This document shows, piece by piece, positions 17,531-24,904 of a DNA stretch of 49,858 nt (position 1 is its first letter; each line of letters starts with the position of its first letter). A program made the translations under genes and the position numbers. Origin of the DNA: Prevotella sp. (lineage in GTDB: Bacteria > Bacteroidota > Bacteroidia > Bacteroidales > Bacteroidaceae); contig JAFWTK010000194.1 of the NCBI GenBank assembly GCA_017518935.1, positions 1 through 49,858 of the forward strand. The letters are read 5' to 3'. The notes beneath the pieces are model-generated. The model worked only from the letters and a program-made list of their open reading frames with translations, was not told where the DNA came from and made no database searches.

Positions 17531-18846
17531 ATCAATTCCTTGCACTTTTGGGCTTCGACCCAGCCAAGCATTCTATGAAGGTAGAGTTGATGGCCGGACT
17601 GACCACCTTTCTCACGATGTCATATATCCTCGCTGTGAACCCTCAGATTCTCGGTGATACAGGGATGGACAAGGGAGCAATCTTTTCTGCTACTGTCGTG
17701 GCGGCGGCTGTGGCCACATTGGTAATGGCCTTCTATGCCAAGTTGCCTTTTGCCTTGGCCTCCGGCATGGGTCTGAACGCCTTCTTTGCCTATACACTCG
17801 TGCTCACCATGGGCTATACCTGGCAGGAAGCATTGGCGGTTGTGTTCGTCGAGGGCATCCTGTTTATCCTGCTCACCATGTTTAAGGTGCGCGAGGCCAT
17901 TGTCCATGCCATCCCCCTCAACCTCCGCTACTCCATCACTGTAGGTATCGGCCTTTTCATTGCTTATATCGGACTGAAAAACGGCGGCTTGATTGTAGCC
18001 AGCACGGATATGCTAACGATGCAGGGACCTTGGACGACCTCCTCCCTATTGGCGATTTCTGGTATCATCTTAGGCGCCGTCCTGATAGCAGCCAAAGTCA
18101 AGGGAGCCTTGTTCTATACCATCGTCATCATTGCTATTGTGGGCATCCCCTTCGGTGTGACCCCCATACCTGAGGACTTTATGCTTATCAGCATGCCTCA
18201 GTCGATGGCACCCATCGCTTTCTGTTTGGATTTCTCAGCCTTCCTGTCGTTCGACATCAACTACTATGTTGTGACCTTTACTTTGCTGTTCATGGATTTG
18301 TTTGATACACTTGGCACCTTGATAGGTACCTCCACCAGTGCGGGCATGGTCGATTCCGAGACGGGACGCATTCACGGCATGAACCGCGCCTTGATGGCCG
18401 ATGCCATCGGAACGGCCTTCGGTGCGCTCTGTGGCACTAATACGGTGACGACCTACGTGGAGAGTACCACAGGCGTGGTAGAAGGCGGACGTACGGGACT
18501 GACTGCCTTTACGGTGGCTATGTTGTTCCTTGTGGCTCTCTTTTTCTCGCCGCTTTTCCTCGTCATTCCTCCAGCCGCCACTACTAGTGCCATGGTGTTG
18601 GTGGGTGTGCTGATGATAGAGACCATCACGAAGATCGACTTCTCCGATATCACCGAGGCCGTGCCTTGTTTTATGATGATTCTCACCATGCCCTTTACGG
18701 GCAGCATCTCCGACGGTATGGTGCTGGGTGTTCTCTCCTATGTGTTAGTGAAGGTCTGTACGGGTCGCCATCAGCAGGTTTCTGTGGTGATGTACATCTT
18801 GTCAGCCTTCTTCTTGCTGAAATATGTTTCCGAATTGTTTAATTAA
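17527..18846 (+). CDS. NCS2-family purine permease (PbuG/AzgA-like)
   Basis: This 439-residue inner-membrane transporter has about 12-14 hydrophobic segments. Features of the adenine/guanine/hypoxanthine group are TTFLTMSYILAVNPQIL near 25-41, the GMGLNAFFAYTLV segment near 79-91, and TLIGTSTSAGMVDSETGRI near 262-280. These favour nucleobase uptake by proton symport; the exact base cannot be read from sequence. It overlaps lpxB by ATGA and is followed after 11 nt by a DUF5020 protein that may be its outer-membrane partner. Confidence 0.9.
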   Translation: MNQFLALLGFDPAKHSMKVELMAGLTTFLTMSYILAVNPQILGDTGMDKGAIFSATVVAAAVATLVMAFYAKLPFALASGMGLNAFFAYTLVLTMGYTWQEALAVVFVEGILFILLTMFKVREAIVHAIPLNLRYSITVGIGLFIAYIGLKNGGLIVASTDMLTMQGPWTTSSLLAISGIILGAVLIAAKVKGALFYTIVIIAIVGIPFGVTPIPEDFMLISMPQSMAPIAFCLDFSAFLSFDINYYVVTFTLLFMDLFDTLGTLIGTSTSAGMVDSETGRIHGMNRALMADAIGTAFGALCGTNTVTTYVESTTGVVEGGRTGLTAFTVAMLFLVALFFSPLFLVIPPAATTSAMVLVGVLMIETITKIDFSDITEAVPCFMMILTMPFTGSISDGMVLGVLSYVLVKVCTGRHQQVSVVMYILSAFFLLKYVSELFN

Positions 18847-18857
18847 CTATTGAAGAT

Positions 18858-19568
18858 ATGAAAAAGATTCTAACGATTGTGTTGATGGCTGTATCAGCCT
18901 TCACCGCACAGGCACAAAACATCCAGTTACATTATGACTTTGGTCGTAACATCTATCCCGACGAGGAGGATGGACGCCAGAAGGTGACCGTTACCCTTGA
19001 ACAGTTCAAGGCCGACAATTGGGGCTCGTGGTACTATTTCGTTGATATCGATGTGAGCCGTAAGGAGACGAAAGGAGCCTACACGGAGATCTCGCGTGAG
19101 TTCAACCTCGGCAAGCAGTTGCCCTTTGCCGCCCATGTCGAGTACGATGGTGGACTAGGTTCCCGCTCCGGTAGTTACCAGCAGGCAGCCCTCGTGGGTG
19201 CTGCCTATAACGGACATACGAGCGATTTCTCCACCACTTGGTCTGTGCAGTTACTTTACAAGCGTTTTTTCAAATTGTCAGATTTCAATGGCGCGTATAA
19301 TAGTGCCCAGTTGACGGGTGTCTGGGGTACCACTTTCGCCAATAAGAAGTGTACTTTCTCCGGTTTCATCGATTTCTGGCGGGGTGAGGATCCTGTTAAT
19401 GGACATGGCAAACTTATTATCCTCTCCGAGCCGCAGTTCTGGTTCAATGCCACAGAGCATTTCAGCATCGGCAGCGAGGTAGAAATTAGCAACAATTTCA
19501 TCTATAATACCTATAACGACAAAACGTTCTTTGTGAACCCGACTGTTGCCGTGAAATGGAATTTTTAA
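18858..19568 (+). CDS. DUF5020 family protein, Tsx-like outer-membrane channel candidate
   Basis: This is a 236-residue protein with a clean signal peptide (MKKILTIVLMAVSAFTAQA, then QNIQL). The mature part is rich in alternating aromatic strands (WYYFVDIDVSR, QFWFNATEHFSIGSEVEI) and ends in VAVKWNF, typical of outer-membrane beta-barrels with a terminal aromatic. I recognise DUF5020, which is distantly related to the nucleoside channel Tsx. Placement right after a purine permease supports nucleoside or nucleobase passage, but this is inference. Confidence 0.8.
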   Translation: MKKILTIVLMAVSAFTAQAQNIQLHYDFGRNIYPDEEDGRQKVTVTLEQFKADNWGSWYYFVDIDVSRKETKGAYTEISREFNLGKQLPFAAHVEYDGGLGSRSGSYQQAALVGAAYNGHTSDFSTTWSVQLLYKRFFKLSDFNGAYNSAQLTGVWGTTFANKKCTFSGFIDFWRGEDPVNGHGKLIILSEPQFWFNATEHFSIGSEVEISNNFIYNTYNDKTFFVNPTVAVKWNF

Positions 19569-19601
19569 TTCAACCAATATATCAATTAATTATTAAAAAT
19601 T

Positions 19602-20996
19602 ATGGCTTTTACAGAAACAACAACAACAGGTTACGGAACGCGCGTGGGACGCTCGTTCAAAAGTATTGGATCTGGGTTCATCATCTTCTGCCTCGCCACG
19701 GCACTCCTCTGGTGGAACGAGGGGCGTGCAGTGAAGACAGAAAAGATGCTTGACGAGGCAGGTAATGCCTATGTGGAGATGGAGAACCCCAACAAGAAAG
19801 ATGCCTCACTTGAAGGTGAACTTATCTGTGGTACGGCGATGGCCACCACTGAGGACTCCCTTTCTGACGCCCAGTTCGGCATTGGTGCCAAGGCGATTGC
19901 CCTCCGTCGCACGGTAGAGTACTACCAATGGGTGGAGCATGCTGAGAGCAAGAGCGAGGACAAACTCGGCGGTAAGCAGGTGACGACCACTACCTATACT
20001 TATAGTAAACAGTGGGTGTCGAGTCCTGTGCAGTCGAGTCAGTTCAAAGATCCCGCCTATCAGAACAAGAACATGGTGCTGACCACCATCGATGAGGCTG
20101 AGCAGTATGCTGAGAATGTCTCCTTTGGTGCTTACAAACTGAGCGAGAGCCTCATCCATAGTATCTCTTCCCGTGAAGGACTCGACCTTGCTATCAGTGA
20201 GGATCTGCTCGCGCAGTTCGACAAGAGTACCCAGGCTGCCTATGAGCGTTTCTATGGCGTGCAGAAGAGTATCCAGCAGCCCACCACCCAGCAGCCTACC
20301 CCACAGCCGGCCATTCCCGATTCTATCAGGGCGCTGCTTTCCGACTCTGCCAGGGCTGTGCTCGATTCGTTGCAGGCTGTCAACGACTCCATCGTGAAGT
20401 CGATGGCTAATGCCGAAAACAAGAGGGATTTGCAGTATGTCCACCAGGCCAGCAATGTGCTTTACTTCGGGCGTGTCCCCGGCTCGCCTGAGGTAGGTGA
20501 TGTGCGTGTGACCTTCGAAATCGTCGTTCCCGCCAAGGTGACGGTGATGGCAGTGGTAGACGGTGATTCTTTCAAGCCTTACAAGGCCAAGAACGGCAAG
20601 CGGTTCCAGACTCTTGTGATGGGTAAGAAAAGCGGTGACGAGATTATCGATGCAGAGAAGGAAGCCAATAACATGATCCTTTGGGCCCTCCGCATCTTAG
20701 GCATTATGCTCGTCATTGCAGGTTTGAAGGGAGTCTTCGGTTTCCTGGAGACCATCCTCAAAGTGGTGCCTTTCATTGCCAATATCTTCGGATGGGGCGT
20801 CGGCGTGGTCTGCACCGTCATCGGTGTGGTTTGGTCACTCATCGTCATTGCCCTGGCTAGGCTCTTCTATCGTCCGCTGCTCGGCATCGGTCTGCTGGTT
20901 CTTGCAGGTTTCCTCGTATGGGTGTTTGCCTTCAAGGGCAAAGACAAACTGAAGGAACTGGCTACCAAGCGCAAGCAAGTACAACCTGCACCTTAG
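19602..20996 (+). CDS. TMEM43 family membrane protein
   Basis: This 464-residue protein has an N-terminal transmembrane segment (SGFIIFCLATALLWWNEGRA, about 24-43), where WWNEGRAV is the TMEM43 (LUMA/DUF1625) hallmark. A large soluble region of about 300 residues follows, then three or four closely spaced C-terminal membrane segments (about 360-450). A low-complexity Gln/Pro/Thr insert near 225-240 probably interrupts the soluble domain. The eukaryotic homologue sits in the inner nuclear membrane; the bacterial role is unknown. It follows DUF5020 by 33 nt and ends before a strong bidirectional terminator. Confidence 0.82.
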   Translation: MAFTETTTTGYGTRVGRSFKSIGSGFIIFCLATALLWWNEGRAVKTEKMLDEAGNAYVEMENPNKKDASLEGELICGTAMATTEDSLSDAQFGIGAKAIALRRTVEYYQWVEHAESKSEDKLGGKQVTTTTYTYSKQWVSSPVQSSQFKDPAYQNKNMVLTTIDEAEQYAENVSFGAYKLSESLIHSISSREGLDLAISEDLLAQFDKSTQAAYERFYGVQKSIQQPTTQQPTPQPAIPDSIRALLSDSARAVLDSLQAVNDSIVKSMANAENKRDLQYVHQASNVLYFGRVPGSPEVGDVRVTFEIVVPAKVTVMAVVDGDSFKPYKAKNGKRFQTLVMGKKSGDEIIDAEKEANNMILWALRILGIMLVIAGLKGVFGFLETILKVVPFIANIFGWGVGVVCTVIGVVWSLIVIALARLFYRPLLGIGLLVLAGFLVWVFAFKGKDKLKELATKRKQVQPAP

Positions 20997-21021
20997 TTCC
21001 ATACGGCACTAATGAGAGTGT

Positions 21022-21057
21022 ATAGAAAAAGAGAGGCGGCCGCCTCTCTTTTTCTAT
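21022..21057. terminator. Perfect 18-bp-arm bidirectional terminator
   Basis: Arms 21022-21039 and 21040-21057 are exact reverse complements, centred on GGCGGCCGCC and flanked by A5 and T5 tracts on each strand. It lies 25 nt after the TMEM43 stop and overlaps the stop codon (21054-21056) of the converging dockerin gene, so it can terminate both. Confidence 0.9.
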
Positions 21058-22997
21058 TGTCCCATCATCTTTTCGACGAGTTTGATGATGTCGGCCGCAT
21101 TGATGACATTGTTGCTGTCGACATCTGCTGCACGCCTGTCGAAGGTGGTGGAGTGTTCGCCCCTGATGGCATTTGCGATACCTACGATGTCAGCCACATT
21201 GCTGGTCTCGTCGCCGTTGACATCACCCTTGCTGTCCTCTATCTCTTCTTCAGTTTCAATCTCCTGTCCTTCTAAGTCGTTGATATCGATGTCACCATTG
21301 TATTGCCCACCTGATGCCTCGGCAGCAGAATTGGATGACTTGACCTGATTGGGTTGGACACCGACACCGGTAATCTTGATATGGACAGTCGTCATCTTTC
21401 CCTTATGGATGCTTCTTGCATTGTTGGCATCACAGCTCTTGCCAGCATTCCAGACATAAACATAAGTGGGCTCAGCCACATTGTATGGAATCTCAACGGT
21501 GCCTGTTTCAGCATTTTCCACGATGACTGGCACTGCATCACCAACCATTACCTTCATAGCATAGCCGTTTAGGGTCTGCACATCGAAAATAATCTTTCCC
21601 TTGCCTGCTGGTATCATGAAGGTGAGTCCCTTGAACCTCTCCAGATACTCCTCGGTACCGGGGATGTAGTTCTGGACAGCATCTGCCACCTGCTGATCTG
21701 TTGTGACAGAGTTGATGACGATGAATCCGTCGTCGTCGTAACCGTCGCCATCGCTGCTATTGACATGGCCGAGTGTGTAGAGGATGTCATCAACCACCTT
21801 GTTGATATCATTGCTGCCAGGCTCTGGCTGCAGTTCTGTGCCATTCGGTATGATTGTCTTCTCCTTTGTGATCGGGCTTAGTGGCACACCGATAGTGGCA
21901 TGAGTCGTTTCAAGTACCCTGTTGCGAGTATCATATGTAATGTCTTCAGGATCTGTCGTGATGACAAGATTCTGTTCCAGTGTCAGACTGCTGAAGCCTC
22001 TGATAACATTATTATTGGCCGCCAGACTGATAGTACCTGGATTGTTGCCATCTGTGGTGATAGTCAACGGGGCATCGCCTTTACCGCCGTAAACGATTTC
22101 GCCAATGGCATTATAACTGTTTGGAGCCAGATAGATGGTCAGACCTTCATCGTCGTTTGTATCAATCCTCACCCAATCTGTATGGTTTGTGATGAATAGT
22201 TTTTTGAGGTCTGGGAAATATTGGAAGGAAGCCGCCTTGCCCTGTGCGGCATCCCCATTGCTGAGGATGTCCGAGCAGTTCTTTCCTGTCACTTGAGTGT
22301 CGCCAATCCATAGGTCGTATTTCTTGAAGACTGTGAGGGTGTACTGGGCAGAGGCTGCTTCATTTTGGTCGTTGCCAGGGAATGTGGCTGTCACTGTGAC
22401 TGTTCCTACGCCTACGATATTTGGCATTCCATAGATAATCTTTCCGTTATCCCATCTATCTGTTTCTGGATAATAGATGATCCCTTCTTTTGAATAGGTA
22501 ATAAAATATCTTGTTGTATCATTCAACTCATAACCATTGAAACGTAAGGTTGGTGGTTCGTAATCTACACCGTAAAATGTCTCTTCTTCAGTAACATTTT
22601 CCCATAATTGTTGCGAATTCATTCTGCCGAAAGATAGAGTTGCCGCTTGTCCTTTTACAACAACTTCGAATGTGGCTGTGGCAATGGCTAGGTCGCCATC
22701 GGTTGGTACGAGGGAGGCTGTGAGTGTTACCGTTCCTTTCTTACGAAGAAATAGTTTGTCATATTGACTGCCAACATAATTGCCAACAGAGACTATGTCC
22801 TCATTAGAACTTTGCCAATTTACTTGGTATTCGGAATATTTTTTTTCAATATTCAGGTTGTTACATGGATTATAATCGTCACCTCCAATTGAAAGTGTAA
22901 TAGATGGTTCTATGACTGACATTTGCGCCCATACGGCGTTTGGGATGATCCATGTTGTCAGTATGGTTGCCAGTAATATGATATGATTTGTTCTCAT
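21054..22997 (-). CDS. Secreted Ig-like protein with C-terminal dockerin type I domain
   Basis: The 647-residue protein has a signal peptide (WIIPNAVWA, then QMSVI). Two Ig-like (Big_2-type) segments are suggested: one at about 45-113 (WQSSNEDIVSV, KGTVTLTA) and one at about 160-230 (GVGTVTVTATFPG). The middle (about 235-560) is beta-rich and unrecognised. An acidic linker (EIETEEEIED) precedes a dockerin-like domain at about 592-645. Its two calcium loops, DVNGDETSNVADI and DVDSNNVINAADI, have the usual repeat spacing. No catalytic domain is seen, and no cohesin is encoded in the window. Dockerins in Prevotella-like genomes need not form cellulosomes. The role is probably extracellular binding or assembly. 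It has its own promoter and shares the terminator at 21022-21057. Confidence 0.8.
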   Translation of the reverse strand: MRTNHIILLATILTTWIIPNAVWAQMSVIEPSITLSIGGDDYNPCNNLNIEKKYSEYQVNWQSSNEDIVSVGNYVGSQYDKLFLRKKGTVTLTASLVPTDGDLAIATATFEVVVKGQAATLSFGRMNSQQLWENVTEEETFYGVDYEPPTLRFNGYELNDTTRYFITYSKEGIIYYPETDRWDNGKIIYGMPNIVGVGTVTVTATFPGNDQNEAASAQYTLTVFKKYDLWIGDTQVTGKNCSDILSNGDAAQGKAASFQYFPDLKKLFITNHTDWVRIDTNDDEGLTIYLAPNSYNAIGEIVYGGKGDAPLTITTDGNNPGTISLAANNNVIRGFSSLTLEQNLVITTDPEDITYDTRNRVLETTHATIGVPLSPITKEKTIIPNGTELQPEPGSNDINKVVDDILYTLGHVNSSDGDGYDDDGFIVINSVTTDQQVADAVQNYIPGTEEYLERFKGLTFMIPAGKGKIIFDVQTLNGYAMKVMVGDAVPVIVENAETGTVEIPYNVAEPTYVYVWNAGKSCDANNARSIHKGKMTTVHIKITGVGVQPNQVKSSNSAAEASGGQYNGDIDINDLEGQEIETEEEIEDSKGDVNGDETSNVADIVGIANAIRGEHSTTFDRRAADVDSNNVINAADIIKLVEKMMGQ

Positions 22998-23058
22998 AAT
23001 GGTATGGTTTTTTGTTGCTCTTTATTTATGGGTTTTAAGCAAAAATGCTATTTGGGAG

Positions 23059-23066
23059 CAAAGGTA
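23059..23066 (-). promoter_or_regulatory. -7 promoter element of the dockerin gene
   Basis: The minus strand reads TACCTTTG, 61 nt before the ATG at 22997. The -33 element is not clear. Confidence 0.55.
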
Positions 23067-23130
23067 CAAAAAAAAAAGGAAATAGCCAAGAATTTTCTCC
23101 AAATTTTACGCGCGATAGTATAGGGAACAG

Positions 23131-23170
23131 AAAAAAGACCGCCAATCCTGATTATTGAGGATGGGCGGTC
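23131..23170 (-). terminator. Intrinsic terminator of the mla/partner-switch operon
   Basis: On the minus strand a hairpin with arms 23137-23149 and 23158-23170 (13 bp, one A-G mismatch, 8-nt loop) is followed directly by TTTTTT (23136-23131). It lies about 37 nt past the stop of the last gene (23207). Confidence 0.9.
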
Positions 23171-23206
23171 TAATAAGTGTGGCCAGCGTAAACTTTTATG
23201 GCTTCT

Positions 23207-24121
23207 TTAGAATGGCAGGGAAAGCACAAAGCGGGCGCCGGGGCCTTCGAACGTGGTGTCGAGGATAAGGTCACCGTTCAGGCGGCGCGCAATGCTGCGG
23301 GCTGCGGTGAGACCGACACCGGCGCCGTCGAAGTAACTGTTGAGTTTGGTGAACGGCTCGAACACCTTCTCGGCATCCTCATCGGCAATACCGGAACCGG
23401 TATCCTCGACGATGAACTGCATCTGTTGGCTTTCGGGCTTCACAGTGAGTTTCACGCTGCCTTCAGTAGTGAACTTGGCAGCATTGTCGAGTAGGGCACC
23501 AAGAGCACGCACGGCCTGAGCCTCATTGGTGAGCAGCATGGTGCTCTTCACATCCTCGTCGGCCTCAGTAGTGAAGGTCAGGTAGTTGGCTGCACCGATG
23601 CCAGACTCCAAGACGGCCTTGTTGATGATTTCGCCGACAGTAACGTTATCGTCAGCCTCGATGGCTGTCTCCATAGCCACATCATTGGCATTGAGGATGC
23701 TGTTCAGTAGGCGCAGTGCGTTGGCGGGGTTGGCGGTGAGTACTTTCTTGGCCTCAAAGGCGGCTTGTTCGATGATTTGCTTTTTCTGCAACTGCGAGCC
23801 GCTGATCTTTTGATATTGTTCCTGCAGATCGCGATTTTGCTGCTGTAGCGTGTTTACGGTGTTCTGCATCTTCTGCTTGTCCTCCTCGATCTTGTCGAAG
23901 GCAAGCAGAGCCTGCTCATAACCCTGTCCCACACTGTCGAAATTCTGCTCTAAGGAGCGGTAGTCGGAGAGCAGTTTCTCCTGCTCGTCGACACGCTTCT
24001 GATAGTCCTTCAGCAACTGCTGCTGTTCCTCAGTGTGCTTGTTGGCAGCCTTCACCTGATGAGAGAGTGCTACTGCGAGGATGAGCACCAGCAGTACAAG
24101 AATGATGATTAAGATGGTCAT
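23207..24121 (-). CDS. Membrane-anchored HATPase with coiled coil, no H-box
   Basis: This 304-residue protein has one N-terminal transmembrane segment (ILVLLVLILAVAL) and a long coiled coil (about 25-120, HTEEQQQLLKDYQKRVDEQE onward). A C-terminal GHKL ATPase domain (about 190-304) shows N box ALLDNAAKFT, G1 DTGSGI and G2 GAGVGLTAARSI. It would be annotated as a sensor histidine kinase, yet no histidine occurs between the start of the coiled coil and the ATPase domain, so the usual phospho-accepting H-box is missing. It overlaps the STAS gene by ATGA. It may be a scaffold or Ser/Thr kinase for the STAS protein, or a degenerate kinase; this is inference. Confidence 0.85.
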   Translation of the reverse strand: MTILIIILVLLVLILAVALSHQVKAANKHTEEQQQLLKDYQKRVDEQEKLLSDYRSLEQNFDSVGQGYEQALLAFDKIEEDKQKMQNTVNTLQQQNRDLQEQYQKISGSQLQKKQIIEQAAFEAKKVLTANPANALRLLNSILNANDVAMETAIEADDNVTVGEIINKAVLESGIGAANYLTFTTEADEDVKSTMLLTNEAQAVRALGALLDNAAKFTTEGSVKLTVKPESQQMQFIVEDTGSGIADEDAEKVFEPFTKLNSYFDGAGVGLTAARSIARRLNGDLILDTTFEGPGARFVLSLPF

Positions 24122-24438
24122 GCTTTTTCCTCTTTTTTCTTTGCTACCTTCATAAACTTCGTAAAGCCGGTCATTGCCAGTACCTTGTAGATTTCAGGAT
24201 TGACGTTGGTCATCTTGAACTGACCCTTTAGTTGCATCACGGTGCGCATGGTCTTCTGGATGACACGGAGGCCGGAACTGGCCATGTAAGTCAATTCTGT
24301 ACAGTCCATTTCGAGGTCCACGCCTCCGTCCTGCAGGGCGGGCTTGATGTCCTCTTCAAACTGGTTAGCGTTCATGGTGTCGATACGAGCACCTGTCTGG
24401 ATGATGGTCTTACCACCTTCTTTGATAATCTTTGTCAT
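24118..24438 (-). CDS. STAS-domain protein (anti-sigma antagonist or MlaB-like)
   Basis: This 106-residue single STAS domain has strands around GKTIIQTGARID and DLEMDCTELTYM. The loop ASSGLRVIQ (about 53-61) matches the D-S-S-G phosphoacceptor region of SpoIIAA/RsbV, making Ser54/Ser55 the candidate phosphorylation site. The C-terminus is Lys/Glu-rich (MKVAKKKEEKA). It lies between an RsbW-like kinase gene and a membrane HATPase. It could be an RsbV-type antagonist, or the MlaB-type STAS partner of the MlaF ATPase encoded in the same operon; both readings fit. Confidence 0.88.
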   Translation of the reverse strand: MTKIIKEGGKTIIQTGARIDTMNANQFEEDIKPALQDGGVDLEMDCTELTYMASSGLRVIQKTMRTVMQLKGQFKMTNVNPEIYKVLAMTGFTKFMKVAKKKEEKA

Positions 24439-24452
24439 AGTCGTATAAATAT

Positions 24453-24884
24453 TTAATCTTTATTGTTTATTTGAATTGATTTCTTCATTGTGAGCAGGTT
24501 CTTACCCTCTAAGCGCTGGTAGGTCACTTCGTTCATGATGTTCTTGACGATATAGATGCCCATTCCTCCGAGATCTCGCTCTGCAGGATTGATATCCATG
24601 TCGCTGTCGGTGGTCTCGTTCATGGTGGGGTCAAACTCCTTGCCACTGTCGCTGAGCACGAACGTCAGTTCCTTGCCGTCGCTCTCTGCCAGCAGTTCAA
24701 TATCGGCCTCCATGCCTTCGGGATAGGCATAGGAGATGACATTGACCACCATTTCTTCCATGACAAGGTTCAGATTCATCTGGAGTTCCATGTCGAGCCC
24801 CAGTTCCTCGCCAATCTCTTCAACGAACTGGTTCACTCGTACCAGTTCGTCTAAACGATTTTTGATTCTGATTTCCTTCTTCAT
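24453..24884 (-). CDS. RsbW-like ATP-binding serine kinase / anti-sigma factor
   Basis: This 143-residue GHKL-fold protein of the RsbW/SpoIIAB type has N box LVMEEMVVNVISYAYP (about 41-56), G1 SDSGKEFDP (about 79-87) and G2 RDLGGMGIYIVKNIM (about 103-117). Family members phosphorylate STAS antagonists on Ser and sequester a partner, classically a sigma factor. No sigma-B-type gene is present in the window, and Bacteroidetes are not known to have one, so the partner here is open. It lies 14 nt before the STAS gene and 20 nt after the phosphatase gene, in operon order. Confidence 0.88.
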   Translation of the reverse strand: MKKEIRIKNRLDELVRVNQFVEEIGEELGLDMELQMNLNLVMEEMVVNVISYAYPEGMEADIELLAESDGKELTFVLSDSGKEFDPTMNETTDSDMDINPAERDLGGMGIYIVKNIMNEVTYQRLEGKNLLTMKKSIQINNKD

Positions 24885-24904
24885 TATTCATTAGGATTTG
24901 TTGT

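Noticed and set aside
23207..24121. Calling this gene an ordinary two-component sensor kinase
   Set aside because: No H-box histidine and no response regulator gene next to it.
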